This document shows, one piece after another, positions 11,250 through 22,314 of a stretch of DNA of 64,000 bases. A program made the position numbers and the translations under genes. The DNA is from Batillaria attramentaria (lineage: Eukaryota > Mollusca > Gastropoda > Batillariidae): contig JACVVK020000143.1 in NCBI GenBank assembly GCA_018292915.2, positions 596,501 to 660,500 on the forward strand, given 5' to 3'. Below the pieces are notes generated by a model. That model ran no database searches. It worked only from the letters and a program-made list of their open reading frames with translations, and was not told the origin of the DNA. How positions within the stretch are numbered: the first letter of the stretch is position 1; every line of letters begins with the position of its first letter.

Positions 11250-12086
11250 AAACAGATCAACATTACTGATTTCTGAGCAGTTTTTCCTTCTGCAGACTTA
11301 ATAATGCTGGCTAATTTAATTTGTCATTTTTATTTTTTAAACTGTACCCCCCACACTCAACTTCTCTCACCTCAGTAATGTACAAAGTTGGCAGAAGCCA
11401 GGTACAGCCGAACTGCGATCAGGGACGCATGTCTTTGCTGCCGCAATGCAGGATTTGGGCCACACTTATAATTGGTATGGTATACGGTGCTGCTGGTCCC
11501 AGCTTTGTGTACACTGTGACACACGTCAGGTCACGGTGTGCACATTAAATATCCCATTCCATCTAATCGGGGCTGTGCCGGAATGGAAAACAAGTACACC
11601 GAGTCATATAAGCGGGGAGGGGGGGGGGGGAGGGTGTGGTTGCTGTACAATGTATAAACATTGACAAGCGTCCCCGACTAGCGGGAGCAGTCCGAATATG
11701 TTTCCACGTCTGGCTCGTCAGGTGGCTAGTCGCTCTGGGACCAGCAGCCTCGGCCGGAACCCAGCTTCCCACAGCTTTGAACTGTTCCGAAGCGAGCAGA
11801 CTGTTAATTAGCTACGCTGTCATAGCGGATCTACAGTCTGTGATGCGAGCCAGCGAGTCGGTAGCACGACCGATTCGGCATAATCCCATCAGTCTCTAGT
11901 GCATCTGATGTACGAGTACTTATTAAATAAGATACATCTACCGCTACAACCAGACGAAGACGGTTTTCAAGGCCTTTGCGACTGACGGGGAACTTGGCTC
12001 CCCAGCAAGGAACGTGACACTCTTGATCAGTTCAAGTTACTGATCCCGCAACCCGGCCAACCGGCTACCACTATCCTGTGTTGTCA
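11250..12086. other. Spacer without supported gene
   Basis: Contains a short G run (11611-11632) and unrecognised mixed-composition sequence. No ORF with recognisable content. Confidence 0.4.
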
Positions 12087-13325
12087 GATTCCCACCCCAG
12101 CAAGTTAGGCCAGAAGACAGATTCCCACCCCAGCAACTGAGTTAGGCCAGAGTGAGTGAGTTTTTAGGGCTTAAAGCCGCGCAAGCCACAAAGACTAATT
12201 CGCGGCTGAGTCTGCCTGCACTACATGAAAAAAACAAAAATGTAACGTTGGACAAAGGATGCAAACTGGTCTACGGGGCAATATAAACCTAGGACATGCA
12301 GGAGACGCTGCACCTTCATGCTAATTTCTCGAACTCCCGGTTACAAAAAAGCGTAGAAAACAAATGACAATTACAACTAGGTAAAAGAAAGATAAATACT
12401 AAGCGCATATACAGCAAATATTGCAACTTATCATCTCCTAGGCGCAATAAACCAGTTCGCAGCATATGCCCAACATCACGTATTCCTAACCACTGATAGT
12501 GCAGACGTGAGTGAGAGGTTAAGAAGAAGAAATATAGATGAAAGGGCCAAACTTAGAAATCAGCTGAGAGATGAGAGGAAGGACAGAGCGGCTAAATTCG
12601 GGAGGTTTTAAAGAGAAAGAGACAGGCGAATGGGCTGGTGAGGGATAGACAGAGTTAGGAAGGAAAATTCCTTAGTTGCCTGGGAGGCAGTTGGAGAACA
12701 GACCGCTCCAACACGGAACCTCCCCGCCGTGAGGCGGTTTGGGAAAACAACGCACCAGAGAGGGGTGCGTTGTGAAGGTCTTCAACATGACAGGTGTTCA
12801 GCAGCACCAGCAGGGCGCTGCGAACATAGCCTGCCAGGGTGAAGACCAGGTGGGGGGAATCCAGTGAAGTCGGCCTTCAGAAACGACCCTCAGATGTCTC
12901 ACTGGACCAAGGGTCAGCAGACACCCGCTTACTGACCTCCCCCCAGAGGAGATTTTAAGAGAGCAAAAGACAGGTGAATGGACCGAGGGAGGCAGAAATA
13001 AGAGTAAAGAAAGAGCAAAAGGGGTGGGCAAGCTTGGCGAAATCAGCCCCGCCGCGTGAAGGCGAGCCCACGGCGCCGAGTTAGGCCAGAAGACAGATTC
13101 CCACCCCAGCAAGTTAGGCCAGAAGACAGATTCCCACCCCAGCAAGTTAGGCCAGAAGACAGATTCCCACCCCAGCAAGTTAGGCCAGAAGACAGATTCC
13201 CACCCCAGCAAGTTAGGCCAGAAGACAGATTCCCACCCCAGCAAGTTAGGCCAGAAGACAGATTCCCACCCCAGCAAGTTAGGCCAGAAGACAGATTCCC
13301 ACCCCAGCAAGTTAGGCCAGAAGAC
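12087..13325. repeat. 33-bp minisatellite, split by an insertion
   Basis: The unit AGTTAGGCCAGAAGACAGAT plus TCCCACCCCAGCA is present about twice at 12087-12150 and about 7.5 times at 13077-13325. The retroposon copy at ~12151-13077 interrupts the array. The 33-bp length leaves all frames open, producing meaningless repeat ORFs. Confidence 0.9.
12151..13077 (-). mobile_element. ~0.93-kb non-coding retroposon, copy A
   Basis: This segment and 13888-14837 are closely similar from GTGAGTTTTTAGGGCTTAAA to GTGAAGGCGAGCCCA. Copy A is flanked on both sides by GAGTTAGGCCAG, a 12-bp target-site duplication made from the surrounding minisatellite. On the minus strand it ends in a (TCAC)n run, the kind of simple 3' tail left by target-primed reverse transcription. 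No ORF spans it, so it is probably a non-autonomous retroposon. Confidence 0.75.
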
Positions 13326-13360
13326 AATACACTACAAATTACAGATGAGTACTAGTAAAA

Positions 13361-13460
13361 CCCCTACATGGTCCACCCCTTGTCGTGAGGTAGTGGCTAC
13401 ATGGTCCACCCCTTGTCGTGAGGTAGTGGCTACATGGTCCACCCCTTGTCGTGAGGTCAG
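13361..13460. repeat. 33-bp x 3 repeat in LINE 5' region
   Basis: TGGTCCACCCCTTGTCGTGA plus GGTAGTGGCTACA is repeated three times just before the LINE's endonuclease region. Tandem monomers in a LINE 5' UTR often carry promoter activity. Confidence 0.85.
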
Positions 13461-13887
13461 TAGTGGCTTGTGTACCTCAGTGACCCAGAGCGCTATGCCA
13501 GCGGGAGCACATGCTCCTAGCAGGGTCACCCAAGCTGGACAGGTCGAAGGGTAGAGGTCAGACGAACCCTACCAGTAAAAAACAGTAAGTTACAGAAGCA
13601 TCGACAGCGAATGATAAACCAAAACATTCACCTCAGTGGGCGAGGAAGGGTCTCCATCCCGGAGACCTATGACGCATTGCAGTGAAAGCCGAAAGGAAGC
13701 TGCAAGGCCGACCCCCCTTCTAACACCCAGGACAACAACGAGAGTAGCCACATGGAACATCAGGACAATGTATGAAGTAGGAAGGACCATACAAGTAGCA
13801 AGAGAGATGAAGAACTACAAGATAGGAGTACTGGGACTGAGTGAGACAAGGTGGCTACAGACAGGACAGCTGAGATTTTCATCGGGT

Positions 13888-14837
13888 GAGTGAGTGAGTG
13901 AGTTTTTAGGGCTTAAAGCCGCGCAAGCCACAAAGACTAATTCGCGGCTGAGTGTGCCTGCACTACATGAAAAAAAAAACAAAAATGTAACGGTGGACAA
14001 AGGATGCAAACTGGTCTACGGGGCAATATAAACCTAGGACATGCAGGAGACGCTGCACCTTCATGCTAATTTCTCGAACTCCCGGTTACAAAAAAAGCGT
14101 AGAAAACAAATGACAATTACAACTAGGTAAAACAAAGATAAATACTAAGCGCATATACAGCAAATATTGCAACTTATCTCCTAGGCGCAATAAACCAGTT
14201 CGCAGCATATGCCCAACATCACTTATTTCTAGCCACTGGTAGTGCAGACGTGAGTGAGGAGTTAAAAAGAAGAAATATAGATGAAAGGGCCGAACTTAGA
14301 AATCAGCTGAGGGAAGAGAGGAAGGACAGAGCGGCTAAATTCGGGAGGTTTTCAAGAGAAAGATACAGGTGAATGGGCTGGTGAGGGACAGACAGAGGTA
14401 GGAAGGAAAATTCCTTAGTTGCCAATGAAGACAACATGCCTGGGAGGCAGTTGGAGAACAGACCGCTCCAACACGGAACCTCCCCGCCGTGAGGCGGTTT
14501 GGGAAAACAACGCACCAGAGAGGGGTGCGTTGTGAAGGTCTTCAACATGACAGGTGTTCAGCAGCACCAGCAGGGCGCTGCGAACAAAGCCCGCCAGGCT
14601 GAAGACCAGGTGGGGGGAATCCAGTGAAGTCGGCCTTCAGAAACGACCCTCAGATGTCTCACTGGACCAAGGGTCAGCAGACACCCGCTTACTGACCTCC
14701 CCCCGGAGGAGATTTTAAGAGAACAAAAGACAGGTGAATGGACCGAGGGAGGCAGAAATAAGAGTAAAGAAAGAGCAAAAGGGGTGGGCGAGCTTGGCGA
14801 AATCAGCCCCGCCGCGTGAAGGCGAGCCCATGGGGCC
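13888..14837 (-). mobile_element. ~0.95-kb non-coding retroposon, copy B
   Basis: Same family and orientation as copy A at 12151-13077. The 13-bp word GATTTTCATCGGG is present just before 13888 and again from about 14838, a target-site duplication inside the endonuclease region of the host LINE. The (GTGA)n run at the left edge is the 3' tail of the minus-strand element. Confidence 0.8.
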
Positions 14838-15364
14838 GATTTTCATCGGGAGAGCAGTTGTTGTACTCTGGACACACAGAGGATGGAGCCCTCCACACTG
14901 AGGGCGTGGCCCTGATGCTGGCACCGGAGGCACAGCGGGCACTCATCGGCTGGGAACCTGTCAACTCCCGCATCATCACAGCCAAATACATCACCAAGAA
15001 AAAAGACATCAAGATGGCCGAAGGTGGTGGTCTGGTGATCCGATGGCCAGAGAAGATCCGGAACGAAGAGCTGTGGGAGCGAGCGGGGCAGGAACCAGTG
15101 GCCAAGCAGATCCTGCGGAGGAAGTGGGGCTGGATTGGACACACCCTCAGGAAGCCAGCATCCAGCACCACACGCCAAGCCCTGACATGGAACCCGCAGG
15201 GGAAAAGGAAGAGAGGCCGGCCTCGCAACAGCTGGAGGCGGGACACTGAGGCAGAGCTATATAAGAAGGGGACCAACTGGACTGGAGTGGCAAGACTAGC
15301 CCACTGAGAACAGAGTGCGATGGCGAAGGGTTGTCGATCATGGCCTATGCTCCACTTGGAGCCA

Positions 15365-15370
15365 AGGGCC

Positions 15371-15452
<82 letters not shown>
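15365..15452. repeat. (AAGT)n tail of the LINE
   Basis: About 21 AAGT units directly follow GGCCT at the LINE 3' end. Confidence 0.95.
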
Positions 15453-15544
15453 CTAGTAAAACATTTGGAGAAGATGAGGACAGATATCAAAAGACCGCAG
15501 TTTTCTCAAACAGTACACACGTCACGGTGTCAGTGTCAGTGTGT

Positions 15545-15712
15545 GCTCTCCAGACGGAATCGGTGATTTGCTTTCAGCTGAAAGTGTTATCATCCAGCAC
15601 AACCCCTAACTGAAATACTTATATGTCTGCACACGTTCGACTTCAGCCCCTTTGATGAGGAACGTTGTTCTTCCTGAAGTCGATCACCATTTCCTTTGCA
15701 GGTTTTCAGTTT
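15545..15712 (-). pseudogene. Decayed LINE reverse transcriptase fragment
   Basis: On the minus strand a short frame reads KEMVIDFRKNNVPHQRG, then after stops and frame changes LGVVLDDN. These match the 'DFR-K ... YKYLG--LD' region of LINE reverse transcriptases. It is too decayed to assign to a clade. Confidence 0.5.
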
Positions 15713-16139
15713 ACATCTAGGAGACCCGCCGGGCTAGGCCCGGCGAGACTGACCTGTGCCGCCAACATAGACATCATGCCATAGACAGGCGCAATCACAC
15801 GACACAGTGTATGTTTACTAGTGTACAGTTACAGCGAGCAAAATTAAAAACTTCAGTTTTTGCCGCGTTTGTTGAGACCGGCTGACACCAGCCGTTCAGT
15901 GGACGACAATACTAGGCCTACGAGACGGATGCGTGCCGGCGGTGGCGCACACAACCCTGTTCCGGGTCCGTCGATAACTCTAGATCCCTGCGACGACGGC
16001 CAAGTCAGTCGGGCTAGCCGCCGAGAGCGAGCCGAGCTAAGTGATACCTAAGAAGGAAAAAAACAAAAATACTCGGTGACAAGGACAGTGGACAGTTGCC
16101 AACTGACAACTTTGGTTCCCGAGTTATTTCACAGTATGC

Positions 16140-16310
16140 ACAGAAGCGGTGAAAACTGTCGCATTCACCAGCACAGTACGTTCTCAGCCTGTTTCGAGAT
16201 CATTGCCTGCATGAGTTGTCTTCCTTGCCGCAACAAGCACGCATTTTTCGTGGCAGTGCACAAAGCTGCCACATGCATTATAGTAGAGCGGAAAACGCAA
16301 TCGGTGGAGT
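16140..16310 (+). repeat. Dispersed repeat, copy 1
   Basis: CAGCCTGTTTCGAGATCATT, GCCTGCATGAGTTGTC and TATAGTAGAGCGGAAAAC recur in the same order on the opposite strand at about 26150-26245. It is an interspersed element of unknown class. Confidence 0.6.
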
Positions 16311-17744
16311 GATACGTGATCCGTCAAGTGACTAACAAAGGATGGAGGGTTCCGAAGAAATTAGAAGTACCTAGTGTTTATAAATCTGAGTATAAGAAAT
16401 GTGGTCAGGCTGGACAAAATATGTGAGAAAAGGATTTTTGGAGAGTTGAGCGGTCGGGAACCAGTCACAAATTGCCTCCCTTACTGGAGCTCTTGATGGA
16501 AAGAACGTATCGCTGGTCGCAGATTTTGTAAATAAATCCACCCAAACTGAGTATTTTTCAGATTTGTTGCAACTTCACGCGTTTTTGGAATAAAAAGTTT
16601 CTTAGTAAATACTCAGAAGTAAATATATTGAACAATTAATGGTCAAAGACGATCGGATTTACATGTTGACATTAGAAACAAGATGGCGGCTATACGGTGG
16701 GCTCCGCAATCCATGGGGGTTTCAACTTTGTAAAAACGTGGTGAATCCACGCGAATTCCAAACCAGTTTTACTCCAGTAGGTCTAACGGTAATAAAACCA
16801 CTTGGCTTTATTATTTTTCCCCTGAAAAAAAGCGTATATCTCAGGTTTGACTTACTGCTGTGGGGCACGACGCGTCCATGTATGATACTCATACTGAAAG
16901 AACGCCACAAACTGAGCCGACTGTCCCGAATCAGTTTTACTCTCAATTAGCGTGCACTCCATCGTTAGGTTTCTTGAGTTCCTTTCCTCACGGGAAGGTA
17001 GGAAAGGGGAGGACAGCGCACACGGCAGATACTATATTCCCAACCAGATGTTGGAAATAAAATGACTTCTTTCTTTTTTCTATTTCATCGAGTGGTCAAG
17101 TTACGGTGTTGCAACCCAACCAGTCAGTTTTATTTCATGAAAAGTACACCAGTCGTTGTCAGTCACCTAGATCACTAAAAGTATGCTCTGACGACGATTT
17201 TTTAAAATTTTTTTTTGGCACTGAATATCATCTCACTGCTTGATTGATTGACCGAGTGTGTGTGTGTGGGGGGGGGGGGGGGGAGGAGCATGTGGGCATT
17301 TGTACACCACCACCACCACGTTTTCTGCAAAGTATATTATTTTATTTGTTTCTTTTCTACCATCCCTCCCAGATCCTGAACATAAACACTTGATATAAAG
17401 TTGGTATGAAGTTGAGGCAGGCATCATGGACAATGAAGCATTGATTTTGGACTTTGTTTTAGAATGTAAAAGTCCCAAACCTGACAGGACCTGTCATGAC
17501 CACTAGGCCAAATCTCCTTGTCAGCCTTCTGTTCTGTTGTAGCAGCAGTCTGGTCCAGTAAAGACAATTAACATGATGGGCTTCTTTGCCATCACATAAA
17601 TGACTCTAGGGGACGAAATAGGTGATGGTCATTCTTTCACAGGTTTTTAAGGGAAATTAACCACCGCCTATAGCAATCACCTTCTTTTACTATGTAATGA
17701 AAACATTAACAAGAAACCAGCAGTACAAATCTTATACAAGAGCA

Positions 17745-18051
17745 GTCAGTGAATTTTCATTTCTCACTGTCAAAATTTAGCACCCTGGATAGTGTTTTGA
17801 CAAATTGATTATGAAGAACTCAAGTCACAAAGATCTAGCTGAGTCAATAAGAATTGCTCTAAATCCCCTGTCCTCACATTTACACATGACTGAACATGGG
17901 AACAAGTGAAGACAGTAATAGAAGTTTGGTGATTGTCTTTGAAACATGTTACATGAAGCACTGTTTTCCTTAATGACTTACTGCTATCAAAGATTTACCT
18001 AACATTCCTGACAAAATAAACTAAAATAAAATAAAATAAAATAATGAGTGG

Positions 18052-18120
<69 letters not shown>

Positions 18121-18430
18121 TGGTGGTGGTGGGGGGGGGGGAGGTGAGGGAGTGTCAGGGACTTTTCATTTCTCACTGTCAAATGTAGGATACTGGATTG
18201 TGTTTTGACAATTTAATTATGAAGAACATAACCCATAAGGTTTTGGGTGAGTCAATAGAAACTGCTCAACAACCCCTTACTTCACATTGACATATGTCTG
18301 CACATGGAAGCAAGTAGAGACTTTACAACATTTTACATGAGGCATTTATTCCCTGAACGACTAACAGATCCAAACCCATTTAAAACATTCAGGACAAAAC
18401 TGAAATTTAAAAAATAAATAAAATAACAAA
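17745..18430. repeat. Diverged tandem duplication around (TG)n
   Basis: TTTTCATTTCTCACTGTCAA and the following ~250 bp at 17757 recur at 18163 with moderate divergence. The two copies are separated by a (TG)n tract at 18057-18118. Confidence 0.7.
18057..18118. repeat. (TG)n microsatellite
   Basis: About 30 TG units. Confidence 0.95.
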
Positions 18431-20781
18431 TGATAAAATAAAATAATAAAATTTAAAAATAATAATAAAATAAAATAAAATTTTAAAAAATCATTAAAAA
18501 AATAGCACTGTTCTCTGGTTGGACAAACAGTATGGCGTTTGTGTCTGACTCTGCTGTACTCCATGGGATTGTACATGTATTTGATTCCTTTCAAGCAAGT
18601 TCACTTTTCATTGCTATTTGTTTTCTAATACTGAGTCGCCTGAATAAAATCTCCCTTTTTTCAGACATGCTACATGTACTATCACAAATCATTATGATAC
18701 TTTTTCTGCCTATTCGCTCTACATAAATCATTATCATTTTAAAATCTTTTGATCAGCAGAAGCTGACTATCCTGGGCTCTAACAATATCTTAGAAGTAAT
18801 TTCTTTGACATTGCATGTTCTCACAATGCGATACAAGTGCTAATTTAAGTCAGTAGGGCAGATCTAAGGCAGTGGATACGGAAATGGTACCTGCATGTAG
18901 AACAGTGGTACATATGGTACCTACATGTAGAACAGTGGTACATATGTATCCATATACAATAAGCCTATTACAATAATAAATGGTTTTGAGACTCATTTCA
19001 CCATAAACAGTTTACCAAACATAGAAGATTGTAGAGTACTTAATGACACTGGAACACGGAAATGAAGTTTCAAAGAGTATGCACTGCCGTGTTCAGTTCT
19101 ATGTAGGTGGTGGACACTTATTACACAGATTTCATCCTCTGCTGCTATACACGTGAAACGTGTATTCCATGTGACATTTCTGTTGTTTGCATTTGTCAAA
19201 AGTTAGAATTTCAGCAGTTACTGACAACATGCACCACAGTCACCTTCTATTGCATTTCCGTCGGTGAACCCTCTCCAGGTCTCTCCCATCAACTGACCTT
19301 CTATGATGCTGTGGACGAAATGGGCCCCTCCAACACCAACATCCTCTCACACACCCTTCTGCCCACTACACACAGGGATGTTTTATGTGGAAAATCACTT
19401 TCGCATTAATGTGGTTGATAACAAACAGCTGAACAGTGTATCCATTATCCGTAGTGTTAGCTCTGCATTTGTTTTGCCCTGCTCAAGTAATGAAATTAAA
19501 TAATATGTCTGTGTCAAACATGAAAGCACTCACTGCCATCCACTTTCCTTCAATTCAGTGATTTTTTTCTGTTTTTTTCTTCTTTACTGAAGGTTTTGTA
19601 TAACAATTTTACTATACTCATTTGAAAAGTCAGTTAGGTCCTGAAGCATTCAATTTATGGTATTTATGATTACATGTAAATCAGTTCTTTCAAGTATTCA
19701 AAGGCGGTTATTGTGGATACACAAAGCTGAGAGAGAGAGAGACACACACATGTCTATGCCCATCCCAGTGGAGGCGATTACCTGTCGGTAGCAAGGACAG
19801 TATGCCCCGGCCAGGGACCTAGCTTCTATGCAAATATTTCAACTGAGAAAATCACTTTTGCATTCTCAAACAGCTGACAGCTATACTAAGGGTATCAGAT
19901 ATCTATTAACTCTGTTTTGCCCTAAACCAACCAGTGAAATGAATAGGAATGTGTCACACACACAAGTACTTTCATCTTCTTTCCTTTTTCTATACTGCAG
20001 CTTTTTTTTTTTTGCTTTTTTTTTTTTTTTAGTTATCCAGTGACAAACTTCCAGAACTGAAGCTGCTGATTTATCACATCCCCCCCACACATACACACAC
20101 ACTGTGAGACGGAGCCCGGCTGACACATGTGCTGCATATGCGCGATTGAGTAGGGATGGGAGTAGGGTTAGGTGTTGTTCTTCAGTTTAAAGAAATAACT
20201 TCTGCTAGTGCTCACGTCTTTTCCCACGATAAAGTGTCTTGTTTGCGCTAGAATAAACGAATAGATTTGTTGATAAACATCTTTATGTGATTTCATCACA
20301 GCCACTCCAGTGGTCGTTTTGATTTCGCCCTTGGCTGCACTGGCGTTAAAAGTCTGAAAAATTATCTGTACTGGCACACGCAGGACTTTTGAAAGAAATC
20401 TGTGAAACTGTTTCCTTTGCTCACATGGCTGATTCTATTGCTATCGACCCCACGATACTGCAGATCAAAACCCTTCGGCACGCAGTCTTGTCATTCAGGC
20501 GATGTGTCAGCCGGCAAAGCCGCTTTCCAAATATTAAGCAACTAAAAGTTATGAAAAATAATAAGGATGTCAACCAGAATTGTAGTTCTGCAAATGTGCA
20601 CCGCAATGTCTCTTGACCGAGGCGTAAAAGAACGAAGCGAGCTAATTTAAGACAACAACAGGTCGAGTTCTTCGCGATTCTTTCGAGTACGCGCCAAATA
20701 TGTCACGTGACACTTCCAAGGGATCATCGCGTTCGTACAGCGATCGTGTTTGAATTTGTATGCGTCTCTACTGGCAGATAC

Positions 20782-21095
20782 TGTTGTATTTTTCTCCTGC
20801 TATGTCGCTCTCTCGGTGCACTCGCAGAGAAGACACGGGATACAACAGGCTGGAACTCCAATACTTTATTAACAGAAGATGCGCAAGAACAAACTCATGA
20901 AAGAGGAAGAACCCAGAACGCTGTGCAGTGCTGCTTATATACTAACAGGTCAGATCTAGAACATTCTGTAACATACTGGCAAGTACGGAATCTTTCCAAG
21001 GTTACGTAATCTGCTGACGTTACTGCACTCGCATGTTCTGGGATGGTCTAGAAATTTCCATCGAAATGCAGTGACTTTTCGCGATCTCTACAACA
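20782..21095 (-). repeat. 3' LTR of element 1
   Basis: 314 bp with 7-bp inverted ends. It matches the right LTR with no difference seen. The polypurine tract (minus strand GGTAGGGAGG) lies just inside at about 21096-21107. Confidence 0.93.
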
Positions 21096-21129
21096 CCTCC
21101 CTACCAAAATTGTTGTTTCACAACAAACT

Positions 21130-22314
21130 TCAACAACAAAGTCTGTCTCTGGGTTTTGGTGTTCTTTTGGATCGCCTGGGGTTGTCTGGACCATACTCTG
21201 GAACAGGTGGCTTGGTCCTGGGCAGTCGTGGTCTGCTCTGGTTCTGTGTCGGTGGCACATTCTCCAGAATCTCCATCGGATGGTCGATCGGGAGCTCAGA
21301 GGCATCTGCTGAATCACCAGGTTCGCTGTCCTCTTCAGAAGCGTAACGTGGGCGCAACTGTTCCCAGTGTCGTCTCCAAACTGGGCCACGAGGAACTACC
21401 TTGACGTTGAAGCAGCGAGTACCTGTAGACTTCTTGACCACTGCTGGTACCCATCTGGGCTGCTTGGCATGGTGAGGTCCATAGTACAGTGCGTATACTG
21501 GATCTCCGGCCTTGTACTGCCTGGTCACCTTGGCGACACCTCCAGAGTCTGGAGTCACCTGAGTTTTAGATGCCTCCTTGGATTGCTTGCCCTGAGCTAT
21601 GTGTGCTGGCGAGGGAAGCAAAGTGTCGATCCTTGTCCGAATCTGCCTGGACATCAAGAGTTCACTCGGAGAGAATCCGCAGGATGTCGGCATTCTCCGG
21701 TACTGCATAAGAAACTCTTGAAGTGCTCGCTTCGGGGGCAGAGAAGACTTCCTGAGAGCTTGCTTGAAAGTCTGCACCAGCCGTTCTGCAGCTCCATTGG
21801 TAGCAGGATGATAGGGCGCTCCTGTCAGGTGCGTGATCCCACGTTCCTTGCACCAGCTCTGGAACTCTTCAGAAACAAAAGTGGTTGCATTGTCGGAGAC
21901 CAACGTGTGTGGGTATCCGAAGTGAGCGAAGTCTTCTTCCAGCAGGTCTAGAGTAGCTCTAGTGGACGTGGATGACGTTGGGTGGATGCATGGGTACTTT
22001 GAGTAAGCATCCGTGATCACCAGCCAGTTGGTGCCCATGAAGTTGATGGCGTGGTCCAAGTGAACTCGGCTCCAGGGCTTCTCTGGTAACATCCAGGGAT
22101 GAACTGGCGGTTTGGATGGCTTGTTTTGATGTTCGCCGCATGAGTCACATCGTCGACTCGTCATCTCTATTGCAGCGTCGATACCGGGCCAGTATACTGC
22201 AGTTCTTGCCAACTGCTTCATGCGTTCCATGCCGAAGTGTCCGATGTGCAGAAGATCAAGGATCTTGGGCTGCAGGCTTTGTGGAATCACAACTCTTGTA
22301 CCATCTTGAGGCAT
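21130..22314 (-). pseudogene. pol: pol 3' part of element 1: integrase
   Basis: This frame carries the integrase of the gypsy element. It has an HHCC zinc domain (HIGHFGMERMKQLAR to CDSCGEHQ), the three acidic catalytic blocks (VHLDHAINF; LVSDNATTF; a glutamate in ATNGAAERL) and a C-terminal GPY/F-like module (AGDPVYALYYGPHHAKQ). It catalyses insertion of the cDNA into the genome. It is separated from the RT-RNase H frame by a net one-base change near 22,305, where element 2 keeps the frame open. The C-terminal end is longer here than in element 2, which has a stop. Confidence 0.9.

Larger units (their letters stand above)
13361..15452 (+). mobile_element. RTE/CFDP2-like LINE, internally deleted and interrupted
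   Basis: The 5' part encodes an apurinic-endonuclease start (TWNIRTMYEVGRTIQVARE, then LSETRW; about 13727-13875). The frame resumes at about 14838 with later endonuclease sequence (RALIGWEPVNSRIITAKY). It then passes almost directly to the reverse-transcriptase C-terminus (RRKWGWIGHTLRKP, then GKRKRGRPRNSWRRD, ending 15307). Most of the RT domain is missing, so the copy is dead. The 3' end is an (AAGT)n tail at 15365-15452. The family resembles sequences often annotated as craniofacial development protein 2-like. A second retroposon is nested inside at 13888-14837. Confidence 0.75.
15713..20781. other. Spacer with old repeats, no supported gene
   Basis: Contains a dispersed repeat (16140-16310), a G run (17267-17283), a diverged duplication (17745-18430), poly-AT tracts (18410-18500) and scattered short repeats. 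Short ORFs near 16639, 19107 and 20168-20616 were inspected and not recognised. Confidence 0.4.

Noticed and set aside
13043..13355. ORFs over the 33-bp array.
   Set aside because: Periodicity artefact; the same sequence is open on both strands.
16680..16735. AAGATGGCGGC, which resembles a YY1-type start context.
   Set aside because: The frame stops after about a dozen codons and no donor follows at a useful place.
19265..19400. A coding-looking stretch (TFYDAVDEMGPSNTN).
   Set aside because: No donor after it, no convincing acceptor in phase, and no recognised family.
20168..20616. Small ORFs on both strands just left of element 1.
   Set aside because: Composition is plausible but there is no recognisable domain or splice structure; left unannotated.
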